Shown here: positions 35,784-43,701 of the stretch, in pieces
How positions within the stretch are numbered: the stretch's first letter is position 1
How the letters are laid out: every line of letters starts with the position of its first letter
Assembly (NCBI RefSeq): GCF_000380125.1
Contig: NZ_KB904579.1
Coordinates: forward strand, 142,550-206,549
Direction of reading: 5' to 3'
Length of the DNA: 64,000 bases
Origin: Streptococcus ovis DSM 16829
GTDB taxonomy: Bacteria; Bacillota; Bacilli; Lactobacillales; Streptococcaceae
The notes under the pieces: generated by a model
Database searches by the model: none
The model's input: the letters and a program-made list of their open reading frames with translations, nothing else
Told to the model about the DNA's origin: nothing
Translations under genes and position numbers: made by a program

Positions 35784-36812
35784 ATGAATACCAACGATTT
35801 TGATTTTGAATTACCTGAAGAACTGATTGCCCAAACACCACTTGAAGTCCGTGACTCCTCACGCTTACTCATTTTAAATCGTGAGAACCACAGTATGACA
35901 GACAGTCACTTCGATGCCATTTTAGACCAGTTGCAGCCTGGCGATGCCCTCGTGATGAATAATACTCGGGTACTGCCTGCCCGCCTTTACGGTGAAAAAC
36001 CGGATACCCATGGCCATGTAGAACTCCTTCTTTTGAAAAATACAGAAGGTGACCAGTGGGAAGTACTCGCTAAACCAGCCAAACGCTTGAAAGTTGGCAC
36101 ACAGGTCTCCTTTGGTGATGGACGCTTGATGGCCACTGTCATTGAGGAATTAGAACACGGCGGTCGCATTGTCGAATTTAGTTATGATGGCATTTTCCTT
36201 GAAGTCTTGGAAAGTCTCGGTGAAATGCCACTTCCACCATACATTCATGAAAAATTGGATGACCGTGAACGTTATCAGACCGTTTACGCAAAGGAAAATG
36301 GCTCCGCTGCTGCTCCAACGGCTGGGCTTCATTTCACACAAGAACTGCTCCAAGCCATCGAAGCAAAAGGGGTGAAATTGGTTTACTTGACACTGCATGT
36401 TGGACTTGGCACCTTCCGCCCTGTCTCTGTGGACAATGTCGAAGAGCATGAGATGCATTCTGAGTACTATCAACTCAGCCAAGAAGCAGCGGACACCCTC
36501 AACCAAGTTAAGGAAAATGGCGGTCGCATCGTAGCTGTGGGCACGACATCTATCCGCACCCTTGAAACCATTGGGAACAAATTTGACGGTCATTTACAAG
36601 CTGATTCTGGCTGGACCAATATCTTTATCAAGCCAGGCTATACATTTAAGGTTGTCGATGCATTTTCAACCAATTTCCATTTGCCAAAATCAACCCTCGT
36701 CATGTTGGTATCCGCCTTTGCAGGACGTGAATTTATCCTAGAAGCCTACCGCCATGCCGTAGAGGAACGCTACCGCTTCTTCAGCTTTGGAGATGCCATG
36801 TTTATTTTCTAA
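35784..36812 (+). CDS. queA: S-adenosylmethionine:tRNA ribosyltransferase-isomerase
   Basis: 342 residues. Transfers the ribose of SAM to preQ1 at tRNA position 34 on the way to queuosine. [14 protein letters not shown] at the start, [22 protein letters not shown] and [10 protein letters not shown] are family signatures. AAGGAA is 8 nt upstream. No queuosine precursor genes are in the window. argR follows 10 bp later. Confidence 0.96.
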   Translation: MNTNDFDFELPEELIAQTPLEVRDSSRLLILNRENHSMTDSHFDAILDQLQPGDALVMNNTRVLPARLYGEKPDTHGHVELLLLKNTEGDQWEVLAKPAKRLKVGTQVSFGDGRLMATVIEELEHGGRIVEFSYDGIFLEVLESLGEMPLPPYIHEKLDDRERYQTVYAKENGSAAAPTAGLHFTQELLQAIEAKGVKLVYLTLHVGLGTFRPVSVDNVEEHEMHSEYYQLSQEAADTLNQVKENGGRIVAVGTTSIRTLETIGNKFDGHLQADSGWTNIFIKPGYTFKVVDAFSTNFHLPKSTLVMLVSAFAGREFILEAYRHAVEERYRFFSFGDAMFIF

Positions 36813-36822
36813 TAGGTACACT

Positions 36823-37296
36823 ATGAACAAAATTGAAAGCCGACATCAGCTCATTCGTTCACTCGTCATGGAAAATAAAATCCATACCCAGCAGGAACTG
36901 CAAGAACTGCTCGAGCGAAATGGCGTTTCTGTCACCCAATCAACCCTGTCTCGTGACATCAAACTCCTCAACCTCGTCAAAATCACAGAGGCGGGCTCAA
37001 CCTACTATGTCATCAACAGCATTGCGCCCTCTCGTTGGGAAAAACGTCTCCGCTTCTATATGGAAGACGCCCTTGTCATGCTCAAGCCTGTACAAAATCA
37101 AGTGGTCCTAAAAAGCTTGCCAGGTTTGGCGCAATCATTTGGCTCTATTCTAGATGCAATGGAGATTCCAGATGTCGTCGCAACTGTCTGTGGAGATGAT
37201 GTCTGCCTCATCATTTGTGAAGATAGCGAAGCAGCCCAAAAATGTTTCGAAACCCTGAAAAAATACACACCTCCATTTTTCTTTAGTAAACGCTAA
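36823..37296 (+). CDS. argR: ArgR-family arginine regulator
   Basis: 157 residues. An N-terminal winged helix (about residues 1-70) with [14 protein letters not shown], then the hexamerising arginine-binding domain with the [11 protein letters not shown] segment. The longer frame upstream is coding sequence of queA, so the ATG at 36823 is used. Likely controls arginine genes, and the arc operon 10 kb away is an obvious candidate target. Confidence 0.9.
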   Translation: MNKIESRHQLIRSLVMENKIHTQQELQELLERNGVSVTQSTLSRDIKLLNLVKITEAGSTYYVINSIAPSRWEKRLRFYMEDALVMLKPVQNQVVLKSLPGLAQSFGSILDAMEIPDVVATVCGDDVCLIICEDSEAAQKCFETLKKYTPPFFFSKR

Positions 37297-37301
37297 TACA
37301 C

Positions 37302-37344
37302 AAAGAGCTAAGCAACTTGATAGAAATCAGTTGCTTAGCTCTTT
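37302..37344. terminator. Bidirectional terminator between argR and the sensor kinase
   Basis: A perfect 16-bp stem AAAGAGCTAAGCAACT / AGTTGCTTAGCTCTTT with an 11-nt loop. The kinase stop codon (37335-37337) is inside it. Confidence 0.9.
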
Positions 37345-38285
37345 TCTGTCGTCAAAAATGTCACGCGTGTCCCGATATCAATCTGACTGTCCACCTGAAT
37401 AGCGATACCCAATCGATCCAACACTTGCTTGGTCATATAAAGACCTAGCCCAGTCGCTTTTTGATGTTCATGCCCATTAAAGCCTGTAAAACCTTCTTCA
37501 AAAAGACGAGGGAGATCCTCTTCTAAAATTCCCAGGCCCTGATCCTGGATTATAAGGCAACCTGCATCCATTTGCACCACAATCTGTCCGCCAGTCCGAG
37601 AATATTTTACGGCATTGTCCAACACCTGAGATATTGCAAAACGAAGCCATTTTTTATCTGACTTGAGTATCCAATCACCATCAATGGTCACGGAGAGTTC
37701 CTTGACCATACACGGTACTCGGTATTTTTTGACCAAATCCACGACAAGGGGCCGGACAGACACCTCCTCAAAACGAAAATCATCCTTATGCTGGCTGAAT
37801 TTCATATAATTCAAGAGATTGTCAACATAATTTTCCAATCGGATGAGCTGTTGTTTGACCTCATTTTTCTCCAGATGATTTGTTTGACTCATCAGTGACA
37901 GGGCAGAAATCGGCACCTTCATTTGATGAGACCACATTTTTACCATGGTTTGCAGGGAATCTGCTCGTGATTTTTCTGTCAATCCCAACTCTTTTTCAGC
38001 ACTCATCAGTCGCGTCAGCAAATCTTGGTAAGCCCTATCCGTTGGCGAATGAAAATCTGTCAATTCTTGCAAGTAAAGCGTATCGTCCAGCTGCTGCATT
38101 TTTTTCCGAAACCGCAAAAATAAGAAACAGGTCATCACGATTAGAAAAGTCAGATTAAACAGCAAACTCGTCCTAAAATACGAAAGCGGTAAGCGATAAA
38201 GATAAAAAGTCAAAAAATAAAGCAGTGACATGATCCCATAAATCACATACCAGACACCATGTTCCTGAAAGAATTTTCGTATCAT
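37335..38285 (-). CDS. BceS-type intramembrane-sensing histidine kinase
   Basis: 316 residues. Two N-terminal membrane helices (about residues 12-55) with almost no extracellular loop, the hallmark of intramembrane sensors that listen to an ABC transporter. The phosphorylated histidine is in MWSHQMKVP near residue 119; the N-box DNAVKYS and GLGLYMTK G-boxes follow. It overlaps the response regulator gene by 4 bp. Works with the BceAB-like transporter upstream. Confidence 0.88.
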   Translation of the reverse strand: MIRKFFQEHGVWYVIYGIMSLLYFLTFYLYRLPLSYFRTSLLFNLTFLIVMTCFLFLRFRKKMQQLDDTLYLQELTDFHSPTDRAYQDLLTRLMSAEKELGLTEKSRADSLQTMVKMWSHQMKVPISALSLMSQTNHLEKNEVKQQLIRLENYVDNLLNYMKFSQHKDDFRFEEVSVRPLVVDLVKKYRVPCMVKELSVTIDGDWILKSDKKWLRFAISQVLDNAVKYSRTGGQIVVQMDAGCLIIQDQGLGILEEDLPRLFEEGFTGFNGHEHQKATGLGLYMTKQVLDRLGIAIQVDSQIDIGTRVTFLTTEKS

Positions 38286-38947
38286 TTGAGTAAATACCCT
38301 ATCCCTCTCACCGTATGAATGCGATCAAAGCCTATAGGCACAATTTTCTTCCTCAGACGGGTCATGTTCACACTAAGCGTATTTTGGTCAATGAAATTCT
38401 CATCTTCCCAAAGTTTTTCTAAGAGCTCTTCCTTTGATACTACTTGGTCTAGGTGAACAAATAAAATCGTGAGAATCTTATTTTCTGTCGGCGAAAGCGC
38501 CACTTGGTCATGCCCATTTGACAGGATTCCTTCACGAGTGAGGCGAAATTCATCTAGCTGAAAATCATCTGTCATAAACTGATGACTGCGACGTAGAAAA
38601 GCAGCAATCTTAGCATCTAAAATCGTCAGCGAAAAGGGCTTTGAAATAAAATCATCTCCCCCCATGTGCAAGGCCATGACCGTATCCATCTCATCATCGC
38701 TAGAGGAAATGAAAAGAATAGGAACTGTCGAGCTCTTCCGAATCTCTGTCGTCCAGTAAAAACCATTAAAATAAGGCAGGGTAATGTCCATTAAAATCAG
38801 GTCTGGTTTGAGGCTAGCAACTTCATTTTTAATGTCTCGAAAATTGCTGACGCTGTGCACCGCATACTGCTTGCGCAAATGGTTGGTCAGTAAGTCCACA
38901 ATTGTCTGGTCATCCTCGATAATATAGATTTTTTCTTGTTTCATCAT
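38282..38947 (-). CDS. BceR-type response regulator (OmpR family)
   Basis: 221 residues. A receiver domain with IIEDDQ, the phosphorylated aspartate in DLILMDITLPYFNG (near residue 54) and a lysine in SKPF, followed by a winged-helix DNA-binding domain ending TVRGIGYLLK. It has no ribosome site, and its -10 box lies 6 nt before the ATG, so its mRNA is predicted leaderless. A BceR-type box lies upstream of the operon that begins at 43292. Confidence 0.9.
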   Translation of the reverse strand: MMKQEKIYIIEDDQTIVDLLTNHLRKQYAVHSVSNFRDIKNEVASLKPDLILMDITLPYFNGFYWTTEIRKSSTVPILFISSSDDEMDTVMALHMGGDDFISKPFSLTILDAKIAAFLRRSHQFMTDDFQLDEFRLTREGILSNGHDQVALSPTENKILTILFVHLDQVVSKEELLEKLWEDENFIDQNTLSVNMTRLRKKIVPIGFDRIHTVRGIGYLLK

Positions 38948-38953
38948 AGTTTC

Positions 38954-38962
38954 ATTTTACCA
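38954..38962 (-). promoter_or_regulatory. Extended -10 promoter giving a leaderless response-regulator mRNA
   Basis: TGGTAAAAT on the minus strand, 6 nt from the ATG at 38947, directly behind the U-tract of the transporter terminator. Confidence 0.55.
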
Positions 38963-38966
38963 AAAA

Positions 38967-38986
38967 AGTGGCGAAAAATCGCCACT
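38967..38986 (-). terminator. Terminator of the Bce-type transporter operon
   Basis: AGTGGCGA pairs with TCGCCACT, loop 4 nt; six T follow on the minus strand. Confidence 0.85.
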
Positions 38987-38990
38987 CATC

Positions 38991-41000
38991 CTAACGTTCG
39001 ATCAGCTTGTAATAGGTTCTGCTGGTGACTTTGAAAATGATAAAGTAAATTCCTGCAATCACCACAACGGTCACACCACTAACGCCGTATATCAAGGGAT
39101 CTCCCTGCACTCCAAAAAGGAGAAGTAATTTCTTCAGAAGAGGGAGGGCCACCAAGTAGTGCAAAACTGCAACTGCAAGCGGCATAAAGAAGACAAAGAG
39201 ATTTTGGGAATTAATGGATTTCTTGACAGCATCAAAGCTCATGCCTACTTCTTGCAAAATCTTATAAGAACGTTGGTCTTCTGTCCCTTCCGATAGTTGC
39301 TTGTAGTAAATAATCAAAGCTGCCCCCAGCAAGAAGGCTGTTCCCAAAAGGAAACCGACAAAGAGGAAGCCTCCCGTGATTTCTAGTCCCTCCTTATGGA
39401 GAACTGCTTCAGTGGAAATCGCACCATAAAGTGTCTCTGTCCCAAGTGTTCCAGCTTGAATGACTGAAGCTGTCTGTTCTTTATCCGTCAATTGCATATA
39501 GGTATTCCCTGACAAGGAAGTAGGATAGCGGGCGGACTGATTGTACACGGCTATCATATCGTTCAATGTTGCCTCATCTGCTACTACCAAGATACCCGCA
39601 TTTGTAATGGTACTGATTGTCGTGATTCCTTGAATTTCTTGAAGTTGTTCCACATTTGTCAATTTTGTACCAAACCAGTTGATAGCTTGAAATGCTGTTG
39701 GATGAAATCGATTGTAATCATAAAAAGCTATTTCGCCTTTTTTCAGCTCTTTCAAGGAATTTCCCATTTCTCGAAAATCATCCTGAGTCATCGCACGAAC
39801 AAGACCAATATGATCAAATCCTGTTAATCGAGGGTCTGTTTTCATAAAGGCTTTGTCTACCGTTATCTCCCCTTTTTTCTTGAAAGGAATGGTAAAGGTT
39901 CCTTCAAAGTAAGTATGGATGCGATCTTTACTAAAATCAGAATTGACTTCTTGGACAGAGGGGACAAACTGTTCTTCAATGACTTGCTGAATATCCGCTC
40001 GTGTTCCTACTACATTTGGAAAATCAATCTTGACATTATTTTCTTGCGGAAATTGCATCTCTGTCAATTGATTAGAACCCGTATAGAGCGCCACAGTGGA
40101 GCCAATGGTTACAAAAGCCATGGTTGCAAGCAGTGTAATATTGGCCAGCCCTGCCGCATTTTGCTTCATTCGGAAAATCATCTGAGAGGTATTGATAAAA
40201 TGCTTTGGCTTGTAAAAATACGTCTTATTTGCGCGGCGCCATTTCAAATACCAAGTTGTAAAGCTGATAAAGAAGAGATAGGTTCCCGGAATGACCAGCA
40301 TGATGGCGAAAAAGAAACGTGTAATTCCTGACACCGCTGAGACATTTCCTGATGAAAGGGAGAGATAGTAGCCCCACCCAATCGCTGCTACACCAACAAG
40401 TGCCAACAAAATATTGCCACGCGGTTCCCGCTCTCCCTGCCGTTGGTTTTTAAAGAGAGCTAGAGGGGCAGTCCGTCCGACCTTGACAATGTTAATCAAT
40501 TCCAATACAAGGAAGATTCCCGCAAACAGGCCAGCACTCATCAGAAAGGCAATCGGATTGATACTGAAATCCAGCTCACTGTACTGAATAATATTGGCAA
40601 AAATCAGATAGAGGAAATTTGAAAAGACCGCTCCTAGCAAGCTTCCAAGCACAACTGTCATCAGGTAGACCATTCCCAACTCAATAGTGGAAACGAAGGC
40701 GATTTTCCCTTTGGTCATCCCCAGCATATTGTACAGCCCAAATTGGCGGCTGCGCTGCTTGAGTAGGAAATTAAAGCTGTAAATACTCATAATCAGTGCA
40801 AAGACACTGAGGACAACTGTCGCCAAGCTAAGAGCATAGCCGCCCGCACTCATCTTTGCAGCAACGGGGCTCGTTTGGATCAGCAGTGTCGTATTCGACA
40901 GGATAAAGGTTACAATACAGGACAAGATAAAGGGGAGAAATTGTCCCAAGGATTGCTTGAGATTATTCAGTGCAATTTTGACATAGAACATCCTACTCAC
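38991..41000 (-). CDS. BceB-type FtsX-family ABC permease
   Basis: 669 residues with ten membrane segments in the 1+3+2+2+2-like BceB plan. A large extracellular domain of about 200 residues (roughly 300-500) lies between the seventh and eighth segments, where Bce permeases bind the antibiotic or its lipid target. These transporters free lipid intermediates from peptide antibiotics such as bacitracin or lantibiotics; the substrate here is not known. It overlaps the ATPase by 8 bp. Confidence 0.9.
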   Translation of the reverse strand: MSRMFYVKIALNNLKQSLGQFLPFILSCIVTFILSNTTLLIQTSPVAAKMSAGGYALSLATVVLSVFALIMSIYSFNFLLKQRSRQFGLYNMLGMTKGKIAFVSTIELGMVYLMTVVLGSLLGAVFSNFLYLIFANIIQYSELDFSINPIAFLMSAGLFAGIFLVLELINIVKVGRTAPLALFKNQRQGEREPRGNILLALVGVAAIGWGYYLSLSSGNVSAVSGITRFFFAIMLVIPGTYLFFISFTTWYLKWRRANKTYFYKPKHFINTSQMIFRMKQNAAGLANITLLATMAFVTIGSTVALYTGSNQLTEMQFPQENNVKIDFPNVVGTRADIQQVIEEQFVPSVQEVNSDFSKDRIHTYFEGTFTIPFKKKGEITVDKAFMKTDPRLTGFDHIGLVRAMTQDDFREMGNSLKELKKGEIAFYDYNRFHPTAFQAINWFGTKLTNVEQLQEIQGITTISTITNAGILVVADEATLNDMIAVYNQSARYPTSLSGNTYMQLTDKEQTASVIQAGTLGTETLYGAISTEAVLHKEGLEITGGFLFVGFLLGTAFLLGAALIIYYKQLSEGTEDQRSYKILQEVGMSFDAVKKSINSQNLFVFFMPLAVAVLHYLVALPLLKKLLLLFGVQGDPLIYGVSGVTVVVIAGIYFIIFKVTSRTYYKLIER

Positions 41001-41745
41001 CTCCCAACAAGGCCGTCATGGTCAAGGAGATATCCTTACTAAATTCATTGTTGCCTTTGTTGCCACGGTAAATCTGATGGAAAATCCGTCCGTCCTTTAT
41101 AAAGAGAACACGATTGGCATGGCTGGCCGCATTGGCAGAGTGAGTCACCATGAGGATGGTCTGACCATCTTGATTGATCTCCTCAAACAAAGTCAATAGG
41201 TCTTCTGAATTGCGATAATCCAAGGCCGCTGTTGGCTCATCGGCTAAAATCATCTGTGGCTGGGTAATCAAGGCACGCGCAATGGACACCCGCTGCTGCT
41301 GACCACCTGATAGTTCAAACGGACGTTTATTGAGCAAGTCTTGAATCCGTAATTTCGGCGCTAGAGCAGCCAAGCGCGCTTCCATGTCCTTGTAATTCTT
41401 TCTGTCCAATACTAATGGCAAGAAGATATTATCGCGGACATTGAGCGTATCCAAGAGGTTAAAATCTTGAAAGACAAAGCCAAGATTTTTCAGACGGAAA
41501 CTTGCCAACTCCTTTTCCTTGATTTTGGTAATATCCTCACCATTCATGATGACAGAGCCTTTGGTTGGCTTGTCCAAGGTCGCAAGGATATTGAGCAAGG
41601 TGGTCTTACCAGAGCCAGACTCTCCCATGATGGCGATAAATTCGCCCTCTTCTACTTTGAAGTCTACATCCTGAAGAGCACGCGTGACTTCCTTTGAAAA
41701 ACGGGTCCGGAATTCTTTTTCCAAATGATTGATTTCTACTAACAT
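40993..41745 (-). CDS. BceA-type ABC transporter ATPase
   Basis: 250 residues. Walker A GESGSGKTT near residue 38, signature LSGGQQQR near 144, Walker B ILADEPTAALD, and H-loop MVTHSANA are intact. GAGGAG precedes the ATG, and a TATAAT (41770-41765 on the minus strand) offers an internal promoter. Partner of the BceB-type permease. Confidence 0.92.
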   Translation of the reverse strand: MLVEINHLEKEFRTRFSKEVTRALQDVDFKVEEGEFIAIMGESGSGKTTLLNILATLDKPTKGSVIMNGEDITKIKEKELASFRLKNLGFVFQDFNLLDTLNVRDNIFLPLVLDRKNYKDMEARLAALAPKLRIQDLLNKRPFELSGGQQQRVSIARALITQPQMILADEPTAALDYRNSEDLLTLFEEINQDGQTILMVTHSANAASHANRVLFIKDGRIFHQIYRGNKGNNEFSKDISLTMTALLGGE

Positions 41746-41778
41746 ACACTACTCCTCATTCTTTATTATAACGTAACA

Positions 41779-43062
41779 TTATTGTTTTTTCATTGGCTTG
41801 ATGGGCTCCGCCTTTTCTACAAAGATCATGGCATCATACAGGGTCCGAGGTACCTCTTTTATCCGATGGCTACTTGGCAATAGGTGCATCAGGAAACTGT
41901 ACCCTTCACCCAGACTGCCCATGCTCATCGGTGCGGATAAGAGTTTATCAGTCTCACTACCTGCTGTCACCTTGGAAAAATCAAGATAATAGTCCCCACC
42001 AAAGCGCTTGGCCTGTGCAGCCAAGGGATCCGCTGAGTTAAAATGCTGATTGCTACGACCTGCATCTTGACCAACTGCATTGATATTGACCGTCGTCTCA
42101 AAATAGTCAGAGCCAATAACAAAATAAGCGTCAGCGTAGGCTTCTCTCAAATGTCTCCCCATGGATGGATAAAAATTAGTTTTGTAAGCCACATGGCCAT
42201 TGTGCCCTGCTATCAGGATACGAGGATGACCTTTTGCCTCTTCAACAGTTTGTATCCACTCCACATTTTTGGCCATGGCCTCATCACGCATCGTATTCAT
42301 AACAACGTAATCAGAGCTATCTTTCAAATAATACTGGCAAGCTTGGCGCATAGCTTGAACGACATAATGGATGACTTGAAAATCTCTGTCTCTTTCCTCT
42401 TGCACCAACTGCTTTTCCAGTTTTTGCAGGGCACGGTCTGCTTGTGTCAATCCTTCATCTGTCCATTTAGATGTAGACTGGAAGACCTGTAAAGCTTGCT
42501 CCAGCTCTGTCAGGTCCTCACCCCCGTGCGACCGCTCATCATCAAGAACCAAGTCCACTCCTTTTTCTGGATTTTGCATATCAAAGCCATAGAAGGACAG
42601 TTGCTCCTTGTCAGGTTTTCCTGCATTGTACTCCCGCATCCACTTGATCAGCTCTGCCATTTGCTTGGTCCGGTAAATGGTGAAAGAAAATTGCTTCACA
42701 AGCTCTTCTGCTGTCCCTTCTCCGCCCTTAATATAGCGGTCAATCAGAACTCCTTCTGCCGCATCTGCCTCAAGTGCAAAGGAACGAACCCCCTCTTTCT
42801 TGACCAAGGTTTGGAGCACAGAAAGTTTTAATTCTTGAAATTCGACATTGCCATGACTGGCTTCACCAAGACCGACTACCTTGACCTCTTTGGGGAGAGT
42901 GATGTCCGTTACGGCCTGAGCATACTGGTCCACATCGCCAACCTTCTTTGACGCGACAAGCTGAGGTCCATAGACCCAAGCGACATCTGCTAGACAGACC
43001 AGCGCTACAATCGATAGCAAGACCACCCCCACTATCTTGATGACTTTTTTAAACCATTTCAT
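41779..43062 (-). CDS. Membrane-anchored erythromycin-esterase-family protein
   Basis: 427 residues. An N-terminal anchor (about residues 5-32) is followed by a domain of the erythromycin esterase superfamily with the GEASHG motif near residue 67, ALEADAAEG and AGHNGHVAY near residue 276, the histidine and glutamate positions used by Ere enzymes. The anchor suggests action outside the membrane. It is embedded in a Bce-type operon, so the target may be a peptide antibiotic or lipid, which is inference. Macrolide resistance cannot be concluded. Confidence 0.8.
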   Translation of the reverse strand: MKWFKKVIKIVGVVLLSIVALVCLADVAWVYGPQLVASKKVGDVDQYAQAVTDITLPKEVKVVGLGEASHGNVEFQELKLSVLQTLVKKEGVRSFALEADAAEGVLIDRYIKGGEGTAEELVKQFSFTIYRTKQMAELIKWMREYNAGKPDKEQLSFYGFDMQNPEKGVDLVLDDERSHGGEDLTELEQALQVFQSTSKWTDEGLTQADRALQKLEKQLVQEERDRDFQVIHYVVQAMRQACQYYLKDSSDYVVMNTMRDEAMAKNVEWIQTVEEAKGHPRILIAGHNGHVAYKTNFYPSMGRHLREAYADAYFVIGSDYFETTVNINAVGQDAGRSNQHFNSADPLAAQAKRFGGDYYLDFSKVTAGSETDKLLSAPMSMGSLGEGYSFLMHLLPSSHRIKEVPRTLYDAMIFVEKAEPIKPMKKQ

Positions 43063-43065
43063 TTC

Positions 43066-43182
43066 TTATCTCCTTCCCAAACGGTACCAAATCGTCAGAC
43101 TAGCAAGACCGATTCCCAAAATGAGAAGAATGGTTACATTGCTATACAATTGAACCGTATCTTGTAATTGTTCTGCTGTCAT
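43066..43182 (-). CDS. 38-residue membrane protein (small ORF 2)
   Basis: Reads MTAEQLQDTVQLYSNV..., one hydrophobic segment (about residues 15-32) and a basic RLGRR tail 3 bp before the esterase-like gene. AAGGAGG lies 7 nt before the ATG. Its start overlaps the stop of small ORF 1 as ATGA. A longer version beginning at 43254 reads through the ribosome site and is less likely. Function unknown. Confidence 0.65.
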   Translation of the reverse strand: MTAEQLQDTVQLYSNVTILLILGIGLASLTIWYRLGRR

Positions 43183-43292
43183 CGCCAATCCTCCTTGATA
43201 CTTGAAAAAATAGTATAGAAGGGCAAGTAGACAACGAGCATCACTACTCGCCACAAAAGCTGTGCATACAATCGAATCGACATTCCAACCAT
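43179..43292 (-). CDS. 37-residue membrane protein (small ORF 1)
   Basis: Reads MVGMSIRLYAQLLWRVVM... to ...SSIKEDWR. One membrane segment (about residues 10-31). AAAGGAGG lies 7 nt upstream of the ATG, and a TATAAT box precedes it. It is the first gene of the run small ORF 1 - small ORF 2 - esterase-like - BceA - BceB. Function unknown; the strong ribosome site and ATGA coupling to the next ORF argue that it is translated. Confidence 0.65.
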   Translation of the reverse strand: MVGMSIRLYAQLLWRVVMLVVYLPFYTIFSSIKEDWR

Positions 43293-43315
43293 CTTCTCGC
43301 CTCCTTTGTATCTCT

Positions 43316-43321
43316 ATTATA
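43316..43321 (-). promoter_or_regulatory. -10 box of the small ORF/Ere/Bce operon
   Basis: TATAAT on the minus strand. The expected -35 is poor (AGATTT), as in activator-dependent promoters, and the BceR-type box lies about 20 bp further upstream. Confidence 0.65.
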
Positions 43322-43364
43322 ATACAATCAAACGATAGAAATCTTACAAAGAATCGCTCAAATC

Positions 43365-43378
43365 TTACAAAATTGTAA
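43365..43378. promoter_or_regulatory. BceR-type operator
   Basis: TTACAAAATTGTAA matches the BceR-family pattern TNACA-N4-TGTAA exactly, within the palindrome CTTACAA-AA-TTGTAAG. A related half-site, AATCTTACAAA, is repeated 21 bp closer to the promoter at 43340-43350. Binding by the window's own response regulator is inferred. Confidence 0.75.
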
Positions 43379-43458
43379 GAAAAAAATAAAAAAAATCAAA
43401 AAAAAATTTAATTTTTTTTGAAAAAGTGTCCAAGTGGCAATATGCTTGCTAGGCGATA

Positions 43459-43467
43459 TGGTATAGT
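43459..43467 (+). promoter_or_regulatory. Extended -10 promoter of the CAP-protein leader
   Basis: TGGTATAGT with no good -35 at 17 bp. Start would be near 43474, giving a leader of about 230 nt before the CAP gene. Confidence 0.5.
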
Positions 43468-43479
43468 GAAGCTGACTAA

Positions 43480-43546
43480 TTTCTGGAAGGCTTGCTTTGG
43501 GAGGAAAAAACGCCTCTAATGCCTTTTCAGAAAATAGAAGATAATG
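43480..43546 (+). promoter_or_regulatory. Hairpin leader RNA upstream of the CAP-protein gene
   Basis: TTCTGGAAGGC (about 43481) pairs with GCCTTTTCAGAA (about 43520), and the enclosed part has a smaller GAGG/CCTC stem. Found in a 5'UTR far longer than other leaders in this window. No known RNA family recognised. Confidence 0.45.
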
Positions 43547-43561
43547 AAATGAAGGAGGAAA

Positions 43562-43600
43562 ATGGTGGTATGCACTGGTTCACATAAAAAGAAAGAATAA
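43562..43600 (+). CDS. 12-codon leader ORF (MVVCTGSHKKKE)
   Basis: ATG preceded by AAGGAGGAAA at ideal spacing, 12 codons, then TAA, about 100 nt before the CAP gene and directly after the leader hairpin. Its strong ribosome site suggests translation. It could be a regulatory leader peptide or a small peptide signal; neither is shown. Confidence 0.45.
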   Translation: MVVCTGSHKKKE

Positions 43601-43701
43601 ACGCTACAAGTTTGAAAAGGACATTCCCTATCCTTGAAGGATTGTTCGTTTTGAATGGCTTAGATAAGCCCTAAATCAAATTTTTAAAAAAGGAGTATGA
43701 T

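Larger units (their letters stand above)
43293..43701. other. Divergent regulatory region between the Bce/Ere operon and the CAP-protein gene
   Basis: Contains, left to right: the leftward -10 box, two AATCTTACAAA repeats, a BceR-type palindrome, an AT-rich tract, the rightward extended -10 promoter, a hairpin leader, a 12-codon ORF with a strong ribosome site and a final small hairpin (GGCTTA/TAAGCC near 43657-43670) before the CAP gene. Confidence 0.7.
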
